From the NCBI GenBank assembly GCA_900618795.1, contig UYJD01000013.1, positions 656,537-720,536 on the forward strand: DNA of 64,000 nt, given 5' to 3'. Position 1 is the stretch's first letter. Every line of letters begins with the position of its first letter. Below are positions 44,895 through 55,545 of the stretch, piece after piece. The notes beneath the pieces were generated by a model that had not been told where the DNA came from, ran no database searches, and worked only from the letters and a program-made list of their open reading frames with translations. The position numbers and the translations under genes were made by a program. The DNA comes from Cyanodermella asteris (Eukaryota > Ascomycota > Lecanoromycetes > Ostropales > Stictidaceae).

Positions 44895-46846
44895 CATTTC
44901 GCAGCTTGCCAGCACTCGCATTGAGATTCTGGCTGGTTCCTTCAATCCGAGTATCCAAGATTCCTAGTCGTATGGAAACCCCGTGGCTCGCTGTCTGCTT
45001 TCTGGGTTGACATTGGCTGCAGTGCGCTCATGACCATCGGAGAAAGACTACTCACTCACTCTGCAAAATGACCGGAGCCGAAGCGGACAGCCTCTCAAAG
45101 GCCGTCGAGAGTCTCATAGTTGTTTTACCCGAGTTACCGGTCCGAATTACTCGTGGGGAACCAGGTTGCCTGTGGCACAGATTCTCCACCTCGCCTGTTG
45201 ATCAGCACATGACTATGCGGGGAATTTTGGACCGCGTTCGATTCGCATTGGTAACAGTGCTAGAATCCGATTCGTTCTCGACATGGGAGCTATCGGGCGG
45301 ATGGTGTTGTTTGAAGCAGACCTCATGCCAATCACAAGCTTGGTCGCGGTAGTCTTCCGATCACTCGGCCTACATGTACTGTAGCCTTGCTCGAATGACC
45401 AGCGCAGAACCATACTGACTGAGTCTTGCAGCTACAGTCATTTGTCTGTCAGGACTGGGCATAAAACGGACCTCCTTCTAACAGCTGCCTTGATCTAGGC
45501 TGCGTGCCATGTCCTCCCAATTCGCAATCTTTTGCGAATCGGGAGGACGACGGAGGGAACATAAGCACAATCGATAGGTCAAGCTGCTGTTCTGCGTGTG
45601 TTGATTATCGTGTTGAATCCGAGGACGCTGTGCCATAAGGAGCGGCCTATTACCAGGGAGGATGGGTCTCGAGGCGTGCTTGCTCAATATGAGTAAAGCG
45701 GCGTAGTTGATCGATAAACGTAAATGTAAGCACTAGGATAACACGCATATACTTCTGTCATGAGGAGATCGGTGTCAGGCTGTCAGCACGGTGGAGAAGA
45801 TGCGGCAAAGACATGCAAGCTGCTTTGTACAACAAGGTCAAGCAATACGGTCCTAGCAGATGGTGTTGTCTAGGGACATTAGCCAGGAATGAGAATGACA
45901 TGGATGCGGCAAACTCAGCAATCATCATGACATCATTCTTTCACACGCGAGAGCGAATACATCGAGACAGCTAGGCAATGTTCTGCCTGGCGCCAACAGC
46001 TTCCGTGCAGGTTGACATTCTGCGCAGTCTTCACCACGATTAACGGTAAGAGCGCAGCAAAATCAGTGTCATATATTCAGCAAATGAAGTTCAAACTTTG
46101 TCTGAGTCTGGTTTGACTCAGTATCGAGGCCAAAGACCAAACCGGACGACTTGGAGAATGTGGTCCTGAATGCTCTCGCAAAAATGCAACAGAGGTGTTC
46201 AAGCTTGTACGGTCGGCTTTGATCACTTGGGCAATTGTTTGTCGGCGCACGTGACCGATCTTGTACAGCCAGGTTGTGATCCTTAGGTCGAGGATGTTAT
46301 AGATTTGCGAGATCGATCCTGGTTCTTCTTCAGCCTAGTGAGACTCCTTCAGATCCGCCCCAGACGTAGGCACTTCTTATCTCGGAGACTTGCCGTCATG
46401 GTCGGCGGCGTTTTGCAATGGCGAGTACCTGACTGCTTAAAGAGGACCAAGACGGTTGCCAGTCGGTCGTGTACACGTTTGGCCCTCTATGCAGACGGCA
46501 AACAATTCGTTCCCGGGCAACAAAGCCAAGTCTTTGCCAATACCTTGACGGCCTCCTGACATGGTGAATGCGGTCATCAATTCATGATCGCCCGCTTCTG
46601 AGCCATCGCTCCACGTGCATGCTGCTCCGCCTGAAGCGCTTTCCCCTCAGCCCAGGAGTCGGATCCGGCGTAGTATATCACTTTGCGTCAGCTCACCAAC
46701 CTTCAGGCGTTTGACTGCCCTGACACATCCTTAAAGCTTCTAGCCGAACCCTACTCACGCATGTTCCACAGTGCCGAAAGACCTAGACCCTAAATCTTCA
46801 GCTGCGAAACTTTATTCGACCCATTACAGTCCTGGGCTCTGTGACT
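44895..46846. other. Gene-poor interval, about 2 kb
   Basis: It separates divergent genes. The short open frames seen (for example 45068-45352 plus, 46305-46559 plus) have no domain, signal or codon pattern I trust. The one notable structure is the hairpin listed separately. Confidence 0.45.
45511..45548. repeat. Near-perfect 17-bp inverted repeat with 4-base loop
   Basis: The left arm GTCCTCCCAATTCGCAA (45511-45527) pairs with 45532-45548 at 16 of 17 positions, the single mismatch being a possible G-U pair in RNA on one strand. The loop is TCTT. There is no tail of U as in bacterial terminators and no known gene on either side within 700 bases. It could be a hairpin RNA, a protein-binding palindrome or the relic end of a mobile element. 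Confidence 0.75.
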
Positions 46847-48160
46847 ATGAGTCTGTCAGACAAACTCACCGAAGCCGGACGCAGTGGCATGCAGACGACC
46901 CGCGCCAAATTAACGACCTTAGGATCTGGCCTCCTGGCACTTGGAAGGGCACCAACAGACACCGCAGGTGATGAGATCGCTCGCCAAAAACAAGGCTTCC
47001 CCGGCATTGAGTCGTCCCTGCCCTCCCAAATTGGTGGTTCTTCCGCAGATGGGCTTCTAGACCGAGTCCTAGCCTTTGCCCTAGGCGATAAGAACCCGCT
47101 GGCCAAAGAAACCGATCCGAAAACAGACGTCGTCTGGCTCTTGGACAATACAGCCTACAAGCCAAACGGTGACGAAAACGCAGAATGGTATGCGGAGTTC
47201 GTTGCTGCATACTTCGCACGACACACTGGTAAGGACCTGAGCAAAGCCGTCGCTAGGCTTGCGGATGTTATTGGCATCGACGACGGTCACTTAGGTGACA
47301 GCGACAAGGCCCGGGCAATAATCGAGAGGAGGCTTAGGCCTTTTGCGGCCAATATTCAACCAGCTCGTTATATGCACGTTGCGTGGGACGGCGGAGAAAC
47401 TATCCAGCTTGGACCCGGCAACAGCAACGGAATCAGCTCTCAGATCTTGCCATTGGGTCAACGTAATGCTGGAGAGGTTGTAGCTTCTTCGCCTGTCCAA
47501 GCAAATCTTGATCCGCATGCACCGTCGTCTACCGTCTTTGTCGAGCCCGAGGGCTGGACCGTCATCTCTGATATCGACGATTCCATCAAGACCACTTTGA
47601 CTTCCTCACCGACCGGGATCTTGCAGTCAACATTCTACGATGCTCCGGTGCCCATAAAGGGGATGCCGGAGTTGTACCAGCACATTCAATCTCTTCTGGA
47701 ACCAAATTGGTTTTACCTTTCTGCATCACCATACACTTTGTACACTTTTCTCCGTCCGTTCCTTCGCGAGCACTACCCGCCCGGCACCATCATCCTGCGC
47801 GATGCCAGCTGGCAAGATCTTGACGGGCTCCTGCAGTCCCTCACCATCGGCACAGAAGCGTACAAGTCAAGCAGAATCGAGAAGATCCATTCGTGGCTGC
47901 CAAAGAAGAAGCTTCTCTGTGTCGGTGATAGCACGCAAAGCGACCCTGAAGCATACGGCGATATGGCCAGAAAGTTTCCCGGCTGGATCAAGGCTATCTT
48001 CATCCGGAAGGTCGTCGGCGTCGAGGGTATGGACGCGGCGAAGAAGAACAAGCCCGAGAGGTTCGAGAAGGCGTTTAAGGATGTCCCTCGGAGTCTATGG
48101 CGTATATTTGAAGATCCTCAGGAACTATACCAGGCGGTCGATGCGCTGCAGACCTTGTGA
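46847..48160 (+). CDS. App1-type phosphatidate phosphatase-like protein
   Basis: A single exon of about 437 aa. The central haloacid-dehalogenase-like catalytic motif is VISDIDDSIKTT, at about residue 240, matching the DxDx(T/V) signature of App1 (Ser in place of Thr at the fourth position of DIDD-T). It is followed by GILQSTFYDAPVPIKGMPEL, FYLSASPYTLYTFLRPFL and LLCVGDSTQSDPEAYG, which hold the remaining HAD motifs. The N-terminal part has WYAEFVAAYFARHTGKD. Yeast App1 dephosphorylates phosphatidate at cortical actin patches and binds endocytic proteins. No SH3-binding proline-rich tail is seen here, so it may be a shorter paralogue. Start chosen at the first true ATG; an upstream exon cannot be excluded. 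Confidence 0.82.
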   Translation: MSLSDKLTEAGRSGMQTTRAKLTTLGSGLLALGRAPTDTAGDEIARQKQGFPGIESSLPSQIGGSSADGLLDRVLAFALGDKNPLAKETDPKTDVVWLLDNTAYKPNGDENAEWYAEFVAAYFARHTGKDLSKAVARLADVIGIDDGHLGDSDKARAIIERRLRPFAANIQPARYMHVAWDGGETIQLGPGNSNGISSQILPLGQRNAGEVVASSPVQANLDPHAPSSTVFVEPEGWTVISDIDDSIKTTLTSSPTGILQSTFYDAPVPIKGMPELYQHIQSLLEPNWFYLSASPYTLYTFLRPFLREHYPPGTIILRDASWQDLDGLLQSLTIGTEAYKSSRIEKIHSWLPKKKLLCVGDSTQSDPEAYGDMARKFPGWIKAIFIRKVVGVEGMDAAKKNKPERFEKAFKDVPRSLWRIFEDPQELYQAVDALQTL

Positions 48161-49097
48161 GTAGCAGCAGACGGTGACTGTCTCTTCGGCGGGGTGCTGT
48201 AAGTTCATTCATTCGGATTGAAGTTTTCAAAGCATGAGGTTTCACGAATCGTCTGACCCACAGGAAACCCAGCATGGACGAGAGAATGAATTCTGCTTGG
48301 ATCGCTGTTTGTTCAGGTAATGTCTTACGAGCTTATGAACATGATACGTTGTCAGTCTACCATAGCACGTATAGCAGAACACATATCTGACGTGGTTCAT
48401 TGAACTATGCAGGAGCAGCTTGCTTGCCGACTGTGATATGCGTAAATGCTGATATGAAGTGACTCTCACGTCATACAAGTACAGCACGCAGCTCTGGTGG
48501 TATAATACGACAAGCAAGCGAATCGTGTAGCAAACATAGTGGTGACGTTGCCTGTATGAGACCTGACATCAATGCAAAATGGCATGAGAACAGCTCACAA
48601 GCAGCTGTCCAGCAAGACAGTTTCACGTCGGTCTTGACGAACTCTCTTGCAGTCGCCGTCGTCAAACTGTCCGGGAATCAGACAGGCATAATCAGATCTG
48701 CGTGTGGAGGCTAGCTCGAGGCAAAGGCGTGTGATAGTGTCCCCTGACGTGCAGGAAAGTAGCTGGAAGCGGCAAAGTGTGGGGAGGACGAACACGACAA
48801 GCACACGCGACGCGCGAAGCTGCCACACGGCACGGATTCCCGGGCAAGTCTTGGCAAGGCTCACTTGCAGCCGGACAAGACCTCCGCCGTCATCCAGGCA
48901 CACAGGCGTCAATGCTCGAGCTCTATTCGACCATATCCATCTGCATCTACAAACACCGGCAATCTGGCATACCTTAAGTTGCGAGCCCGCCCGTCCTTGC
49001 TCGGAACTCCACCTCCACGGTCGATCCTCACTGCGGCACTCCACGAATTCCCTACGCGCGACCTCCTCGGCCCGGTCAAGGCCAACGATCAGCAGCC
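48161..49097. other. Intergenic before the NOT3/5 gene
   Basis: About 0.9 kb between two plus-strand genes, acting as promoter and leader for NOT3/5. Open frames in 48595-49044 show no protein features. Confidence 0.45.
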
Positions 49098-51127
49098 ATG
49101 GCAGCCCGCAAGCTCCAGCAGGAGATCGAAAAGACCTTCAAGAAGGTGGCCGATGGTATAGAGGCTTTCCAGGAAATATACGACAAGATTATAGACTGTG
49201 AAAATCAGTCGCAGAAGGAGAAGCTGGAGGACCAGTTGAAGCGAGAAATCAAGAAACTCCAGCGACAGCGCGACCAGATAAAGACCTGGGCTGCTAGCAA
49301 TGACATCAAGGACAAGAAGCCGTTGCTGGAGCAGCGGAGGCTGATCGAGAATGTCGGTCATGACACGGTGCGCGCCTGGGACAAGAATGCTAATACGTGG
49401 ACAGGAGATGGAGAAGTTCAAGGCGGTGGAGAAGGAGATGAAGACCAAAGCTTTCTCGAAAGAAGGCTTACAACAAGCCGCCAAGCAGGATCCGAAAGAA
49501 CGGGAAAAGCAGGAAGCGGCGGATTTCCTGACAGATCAAATATCTGAACTCGATCGGCAGATAGAGACATTGGAAGCGGAGGATGAGGCGCTCGCCGCGA
49601 CGAAGAAGGGCAAAAAGGACACCAGCAAGCAAGACCGGTTAGCGGAGATCGCGCGGCTCATAGAGCGGCATAAATGGCATCAGTCTAATTTGGAATTGGC
49701 GAATCGAGCGTTGGAGAACGGATCTGTCGAGCCGGAGCAGATAAATGCCCTGAAAGAGGACATCAAATACTACGTCAACGAGAATCAAAACATCGACTTC
49801 ATGGAAGACGAGGAACTCTACGAACCACTCGCTCTTGACGAGGAAGGCGGAACATGGGGGATGGCCGCTGAAGTCGACCGAGTCTCGTCTCATGACGACA
49901 AGTCGACGCAGCACGACGAATCTGTTGCAGAAGACGCCAAATCAGCCAAAGCGAAATCAGTGGCAGGCTCCGATGTTCCGGCGCCGACAGGTAGACGTCC
50001 CTCGAACCAGTTCAGATCTCCCCTACCAGCACTGGCAACACTACATGCACCCTCGGCCAGCGTTTCTACACCAGCAACATCATCTTCGATGAAACCTGCT
50101 CCGGTACCGACAAGACCGCCAGGGGAGACATTGCAGTATGCGTCCGCGGCGAAGGTTGCCGCAGCAAACGAGAAGACTATCACGCCGCTGCCACCAGCCC
50201 CCTCAGGACCAGCTATCTCCGCTCTCCCGCCAGCACCCGGGGACAAAGCCGCGAGCGTTGCCTCACCAGTACCGGCAACAGTTGCGCCTGTTCCTCCATC
50301 GGCACAGCCTGCTCCCAAATCAGCACAACAGCCTGCTCTCGCCGGAAGCGTACCTCCCACGCCAACGCTCGAGACGTCAGAGACGGCCACACCGCCTCCA
50401 AAGTCAAAGTCACCGCTACATGCTGTACAGAAGGCGCATACACAAGCAGCATCTTCCTCATCCCCCGAACTGGAACAGCCAAAGACGCCTGCGGCTGCTG
50501 ACGACTCACATAGTGGTCCTCGGATCGAAGGTGAAGTCGAGTCGATATATCACCTTCCCCCCGGCTTCCAGGAGCTGATTGCCTCTTTTGATATGACAAG
50601 GAGCCAGCCCAGCGACCCAACCTCAGACTACGTACAAAGCATGCTTGCAGCAGGGAGCAACAACCTCCCCGACGTATATGACACGGACAAGCCTCGAAAC
50701 TACAGGCCGGCACAGAAGTATACGACGCCGAGTTTCTACCCGACCGAGCCTGTCAGCATAGTTGATGACGCTCATCTTTTCCAGCGGATAGATACCGACA
50801 CGCTGTTCTTCCTGTTCTATTATCGACAGGGAACATATCTTCAATATCAGGCCGCCAAGGCACTGAAGGCGCAGAGCTGGCGGTTTCACAAGCAATATCA
50901 GACATGGTTCCAGAGGCATGAGGAACCGAAGATGATCTCGGACGAATTTGAGCAAGGTACATATCGGTTTTTCGACTACGAAAGCACTTGGTGAGTCCTC
51001 GCAATGTGATGAGTTGCTGCACATCAGTAGCGCCCAAGCGATCTTCGGTTGCTAACTTAGAGCTAGGATGAACCGAAGAAAGGCCGACTTCAAGTTCGCC
51101 TACAAGTTCCTCGAAGACGACTTATAG
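49098..51127 (+). CDS. NOT3: CCR4-NOT complex subunit Not3/Not5
   Basis: Three exons, 49098-49352, 49405-50990 and 51067-51127, with introns of 52 and 76 bp; about 633 aa. The N-terminal Not3 domain (residues 1 to about 230) starts MAARKLQQEIEKTFKKVADG and continues across the first junction as LLEQRRLIENEMEKFKAVEK. A Pro/Ala/Ser-rich linker follows. The C-terminal NOT box (about 500-633) contains DTDTLFFLFYYRQGTYLQYQ and SWRFHKQYQTWFQRHEEPK, and the last exon adds WMNRRKADFKFAYKFLEDDL. The subunit supports mRNA deadenylation and decay; in yeast Not5 reads the ribosomal E site. In filamentous fungi one gene usually replaces the yeast NOT3/NOT5 pair. It is convergent with ASCC2 at 182 bp. Confidence 0.95.
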
Positions 51128-51309
51128 CGGACGTTCAACGTCACAACCTCTTTCCATCACTTAGATACCCATGCTAAGCCTGCAGGAAATCTGTCGCCAC
51201 ATACCGGGGTGCACAGAGCTCAATGAACATGCCAATCTCTGGCGGTTGTCGATTCTTCCAAGAATTCTGCAAAGCTCCCACATCGGTCTGTTATGACATT
51301 CCTGGTGTC

Positions 51310-53250
51310 TCATCCCGGAAAGCCTGCACGGGCTACCTTCTTTGCTCTTTGAGCACGACGACTGTGGTTAGCCCGCTGTGCTTTGTTCTCGTCTTTGCGC
51401 TGACGAGCGATTTGCGTGTCTCTGTCGTCTGCAGGACCAGCAACGTTGCCGCGACCACGACCTCTTCCTCTACCTCCTCGTCCTCTACCCCTACCTCCAC
51501 CTCTTCCCCTATTCCCGCTGCCCTCGCCCTCCGTACTCTCAGCACCCTCGTCTTCCTGCCTCCATTTTGTTGACTGCAACGCCTTTTGCTCGCCTGTGTG
51601 GTCCGGATATCTCGCCTCAAGCGCCCTCAAACGCCTCCTGTCTCTGTGTAACATGATCGCGAAGCCCTCGATTGCCTCGTCTGTCATGTTGGTTTCCGAC
51701 TTCAGCGCTTGCCGCGCCGCCGACTTTCTCGCTGCAGAATCTCGCTCAAAGGTCCTCGAATCGAGCTTCCACGCCCGGAATAAGGCTTCCGAATTCTGAT
51801 CCACAGCCGCATCTTCCGCATCCTTGTCGTAACCTTGGACGTCAATTGTCCCACCGACATCTTCGCCGTCGTAAGTATCGTCGCGCTCGTCGTCGTCAGA
51901 GTCGAAAGACGCCAATGCAGCGTATATCTTGGCCTTGTCACCTGCTGGCTGGAGCTTCATCTTCTCCTCCCGTTTGCCAATATGCAGGTTCCGAGTCGAG
52001 ATCGCCAATTTGTCAAACTCGTCGTCGTCATATATGTTCCGTCGTTGCGGTACCAGCGGCGGCGTCGATCGAGGCGCAAGATCAGCGTGCATCGAGTTCA
52101 TGGGTCCGTCGCCTGCCAGAGGCTCAGTTCGGTCCGCCGATGCCAGGCCTGATGGCAGCGCCCCCTCCAGTAGCGCCGCCGTCACCTGCTCCACATCATC
52201 CCGGTAGTGATCCAGCAGCTTGACCACGAAGCCGGCGCCGAGATCTGGGAATAACTCTTGGATCTGGCTGACGCTCGCCATTTTGTGCATGTGGACCTCG
52301 CCCACGGCGTTGTGGCCGAACGAGGCTTCCGCCACATCGGCCCGCTTCTTGCCTTTGCGAACACGGCGTCGCCGGGCCAGCGTCCCGTCGTCCAGAGTCT
52401 GCAGGTAGGTGATCAGCGGCCGTGCGCGCGTCCGGGCCGTATCGTGAAGACGATGGCGCAGGACGCCGATTACGGCGCTCGTCGAGACGAGTTCGGCCAG
52501 GAAACGTGCTTGAACACCATCCGTCGTCTTGTTGCTTTCGGCCGCCGATTTCAGGTCGTAGAGCTGGTCCAGCAGGGCCGTGGGGTTGGGCTGTGGTTCC
52601 AGAACCAGGCTTCGCAGGGTAAGAAAGGTGAATTCGATGAGCTTCCGGCGTAGCGGTGGTTCGGCTTTGGACCAGAGCGAGACGAGGGCGTCGAGCACCT
52701 CCGAGCCGGCCAGGAGATGGCGTCCGTAGTCCGGGCATGACCGAGCGAGCTTTCCGCTCAGGCGCAGCGTAGACTCTAGATCCGCAGGTATGGTCTTCGA
52801 CGAGCCAGCTTTGATCAGGATTCGACTCTGCTCAGAAAACGCTGCCGAATCCGCCAACCTCTGCTTCGCCCATACATTGTGAAGGATCTCTCGAACCACG
52901 TTCCCGCTCCCGAACGCCCCGCTGAAATCCGATAGGAACTTGAAGCTCAAAACTTGCGAGGGCGGGTTTGTAATTTGTAGTGTTCGTGCGGCGAGTCGGA
53001 AGACCAGTCCGTGTAGCTCGCTGCCTGCCGGTGGTGTCGATGTCTGCCCTGCTTCGTGGCAGTAAGAGGCCAGGAAGGGCGCCAAGCTGGGATCCGAGAC
53101 GGCTGAGATGGAAAAGGTCTTGTCGGACAGGTGAAGTCGTTGGGAGAGGAAGAGAATCCATGCTTGTATGCATGCCTGCCAGTCTTCGGGGCTGAACTTG
53201 TCGCGGATGGAGTGCGCGGGAAAAGGCGCCAGGAAAGGGAGAGCTTCCAT
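51310..53250 (-). CDS. ASCC2: ASCC2/Cue3-like protein (ribosome quality-control trigger complex)
   Basis: A single exon of 646 aa. The helical N-terminal half has EDWQACIQAWILFLSQRL and LIEFTFLTLRSLVLEP. A CUE ubiquitin-binding domain lies at about 320-365 (VSQIQELFPDLGAGFVVKLL, with the leucine-rich end of a CUE helix in VTAALLEGALP). Next come RRNIYDDDEFDKL, shared by ASCC2 homologues, and an Asp-rich patch. The C-terminus is an Arg/Gly repeat (GRGRGGRGRGRG) followed by a basic tail. Cue3/ASCC2 binds Lys63-linked ubiquitin on collided ribosomes and helps the Slh1/ASCC3 helicase split them. The Arg/Gly tail may bind RNA, which is inference. Confidence 0.9.
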   Translation of the reverse strand: MEALPFLAPFPAHSIRDKFSPEDWQACIQAWILFLSQRLHLSDKTFSISAVSDPSLAPFLASYCHEAGQTSTPPAGSELHGLVFRLAARTLQITNPPSQVLSFKFLSDFSGAFGSGNVVREILHNVWAKQRLADSAAFSEQSRILIKAGSSKTIPADLESTLRLSGKLARSCPDYGRHLLAGSEVLDALVSLWSKAEPPLRRKLIEFTFLTLRSLVLEPQPNPTALLDQLYDLKSAAESNKTTDGVQARFLAELVSTSAVIGVLRHRLHDTARTRARPLITYLQTLDDGTLARRRRVRKGKKRADVAEASFGHNAVGEVHMHKMASVSQIQELFPDLGAGFVVKLLDHYRDDVEQVTAALLEGALPSGLASADRTEPLAGDGPMNSMHADLAPRSTPPLVPQRRNIYDDDEFDKLAISTRNLHIGKREEKMKLQPAGDKAKIYAALASFDSDDDERDDTYDGEDVGGTIDVQGYDKDAEDAAVDQNSEALFRAWKLDSRTFERDSAARKSAARQALKSETNMTDEAIEGFAIMLHRDRRRLRALEARYPDHTGEQKALQSTKWRQEDEGAESTEGEGSGNRGRGGGRGRGRGGRGRGRGRGNVAGPADDRDTQIARQRKDENKAQRANHSRRAQRAKKVARAGFPG

Positions 53251-54187
53251 GCGTTCTTTTGAAGAAGACTTGATCTAGTGCCTCGATGTGGCAGCTTTGT
53301 TAGCCGTTCTCTATAGGTAGTTGAGTTCGGCAGTGTGGCGGTGGTTGGGCAGGTCACAAAATTATTGATTCTTCTGATCTATTGTGTGGGATGCCCGCTC
53401 ATGATGGCTCATAGTGAGCCGCATGCATGCATGACGCCGTCCACCAGTTTTCACCTCTGAAGACCACACTTGTCGTTTTACTCGCTTGCACCTTCATGCA
53501 CGCTTTGTGGGCAGTGGCTTTCACACTACAGCATCTGTTACCCTTGTGATATACTAGCTTGTGCGTGCGATGTCATGTTGTTCATATGCCTGTGGATTGA
53601 CAGTGCTGGATCGGTTTCAGTACGGCCTCAAGACCTGAAAAGCACGTGAAATAGCGGCCTTCTCACCCGCTTCTCAGCTTGTTCAGTGCACACTATTTAA
53701 CGCCTTACCACTGATCCCTGCATACTTGCAGGGTATCGAGGACCTTTATATGATCGTACATCTGCGCGTTACAGCTACATTGAACTTAAATCACAAGTCG
53801 CAATAACTCCAAGGTAAGCACTCATCAGTCGGCTCGGCTGTCAAGCATCACGTCGACGATGTCGATCGCCGTCTCAGTATCGACCCGCGGTTTCGAGAGC
53901 GAGTTTCGAAGCCCACGTGCCCAACGACGCAAACCCTCACCGGGCACAAACGGGAAACTCAAACGGGCCAACGCTGAAACCGATTTGAGCTAGCGAGTCA
54001 ATCGGGGGACTCAACAGTGGAAAACGATATGTTCCGAATGATGGTCCAACCGGCTTCTGCTGCTGAAGGCTTTCTCGTGTCTATACTTGTTCGTTATCCA
54101 TCATCAGCCTTCCCTCTGCATGCCTCACGCCACTTATAAATCCTCTCCTTGAGTAATCACCATTGATTTTCTCATTTTTGGCCCATC
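53251..54187. other. Divergent intergenic region, ASCC2 / PAQR gene
   Basis: About 0.94 kb. A TATA box for the rightward gene lies near the end. A weak C/D-box-like pattern at 53401-53460 was considered and rejected. No coding frame is supported. Confidence 0.45.
54135..54140 (+). promoter_or_regulatory. TATA box of the PAQR gene
   Basis: TATAAA, about 48 bases before the ATG at 54188, in a CT-rich promoter. The short distance fits a compact leader. Confidence 0.5.
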
Positions 54188-55340
54188 ATGACGGCGACTG
54201 CCACCGTATCGGGATCGGCCTCGGAGCCTCTAGCAGCACGTAATCGCAACCGAGCAACCGACAAAAAAGGCGACGAGCCTGCTAGATCTTCCGAATCCAA
54301 AGCTCCAAAACAAAATCCATCCTGGCTCAAACCTCGCCTCCTCCTCAGAGACGAACTTCCGGCCTGGTACGATGCCAACTCCTTCATCCGCACCGGCTAC
54401 CGGCCCATATCGCAATCGACCAAGCAATGCCTCGCCAGCCTGCTCTACATGCACAACGAGTCCCTGAACATCTACACGCACCTGGTGCCCGCGGTCCTGA
54501 CCCTGTCCGCCGTCGGCTACCTGATCCACCTGTTCCGCACAAACTATCCGCTGGCCGCCCCGGACGACTTGTTCGTCCTCGGGTTCTTCGTCTTCACGGC
54601 GGTGACGTGCATGGCGCTCAGCGCCCTGTATCACACCATGACCTGCCACTCGGAGCCGTTCGATCACGTGTGTTTGAGGGCGGATTATTCGGGGATCGTG
54701 CTGTTGATGTTGGGATGCTTTGTTAGCGGGATCAAGATGGCCTTCTTTTGTGAGCCGTTGCCGAGGATGACTTACTGGACAATGGTAAGGGGTCATTTGT
54801 CCATTAATTTCATTTCGGTCCTGGAGACCTGGTCTCCGCAACAGCAGCCTAAGGAACCACTCTTCGATGCTAACTTGTTGTGATAGATCCTGCTACTTGG
54901 AGTTGCAAGCCTCGTCATCGTCCTCAGCCCCTTCTTCTCTGGTCCGAAATGGCGGAGACTGCGTCTGGGCACTTTCGTTGGCACCGGGCTCTCTGGTTTC
55001 GCGCCCATCATCCATGGATTGGCCGTCTTTGGCTGGAACCACATGTGGCAGTGGTCGGGAATGCCATATTACTTTTTGGAAGGGGCTCTGTTCTTGACCG
55101 GTGCCTTTTTCTACGCGGTAAGTACTTTCCCCTTCACCTTTGCGGTAGACGAGCACGGAGACCTGATGCTCTTCTGTGTAGACCCAGATCCCAGAGTCGA
55201 TTCTCCCCGGGTCTTTTGATATATTTGGCGCTTCGCACCAGATATTCCACGTCCTTGTTGTTCTGGCTACCTTGGCTCATAGCAAGGGAATATTCGAAGC
55301 GTATCATTACAACTACCACCACAGGCAGTGTTTCGCTTAG
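54188..55340 (+). CDS. PAQR/AdipoR family seven-pass membrane protein (Izh-like)
   Basis: Three exons, 54188-54784, 54887-55117 and 55182-55340, with introns of 102 and 64 bp; about 328 aa. A cytosolic N-terminus precedes [25 protein letters not shown]. Family motifs follow: [29 protein letters not shown] with the first zinc-ligand His, and near the end [19 protein letters not shown] with the HxxxH pair. Seven membrane spans can be counted. Yeast Izh1-4 affect zinc and sterol homeostasis and Izh2 responds to osmotin-like plant proteins; animal AdipoR members have ceramidase activity. The last exon is short and ends NYHHRQCFA. Convergent with GUF1 with 205 bp between stop codons. Confidence 0.92.
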
Positions 55341-55545
55341 AAAAGCGACACCGTCATTAGACCAAGCATCTTGGATAAATTAACAACGAGAAACGAAGCA
55401 CGAAACAGACAAGGTATGTCATGGCTAGCGACTATGGTTAATGTGTCTTGTTAGACTGTTATACACTTCGTAGAGCTTAGATATAGACATGCTCACTGAT
55501 TGGGTGGGAAGATTGACGTTCATTCCAAGCATGAGGACCAAGTCT

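Noticed and set aside
45068-45352. 94-codon plus-strand open frame
   Set aside because: It opens with an ATG but has no domain, signal peptide, convincing codon pattern or splice context, and the region looks non-coding.
46305-46559. 84-codon plus-strand open frame before the App1 gene
   Set aside because: Rich in Arg and Phe with no recognisable features; more likely promoter sequence of the downstream gene.
53401-53460. C/D-box snoRNA-like pattern (ATGATGG then CTGA 50 bases on)
   Set aside because: The C box deviates from consensus, there is no terminal stem, and no guide complementarity could be shown.
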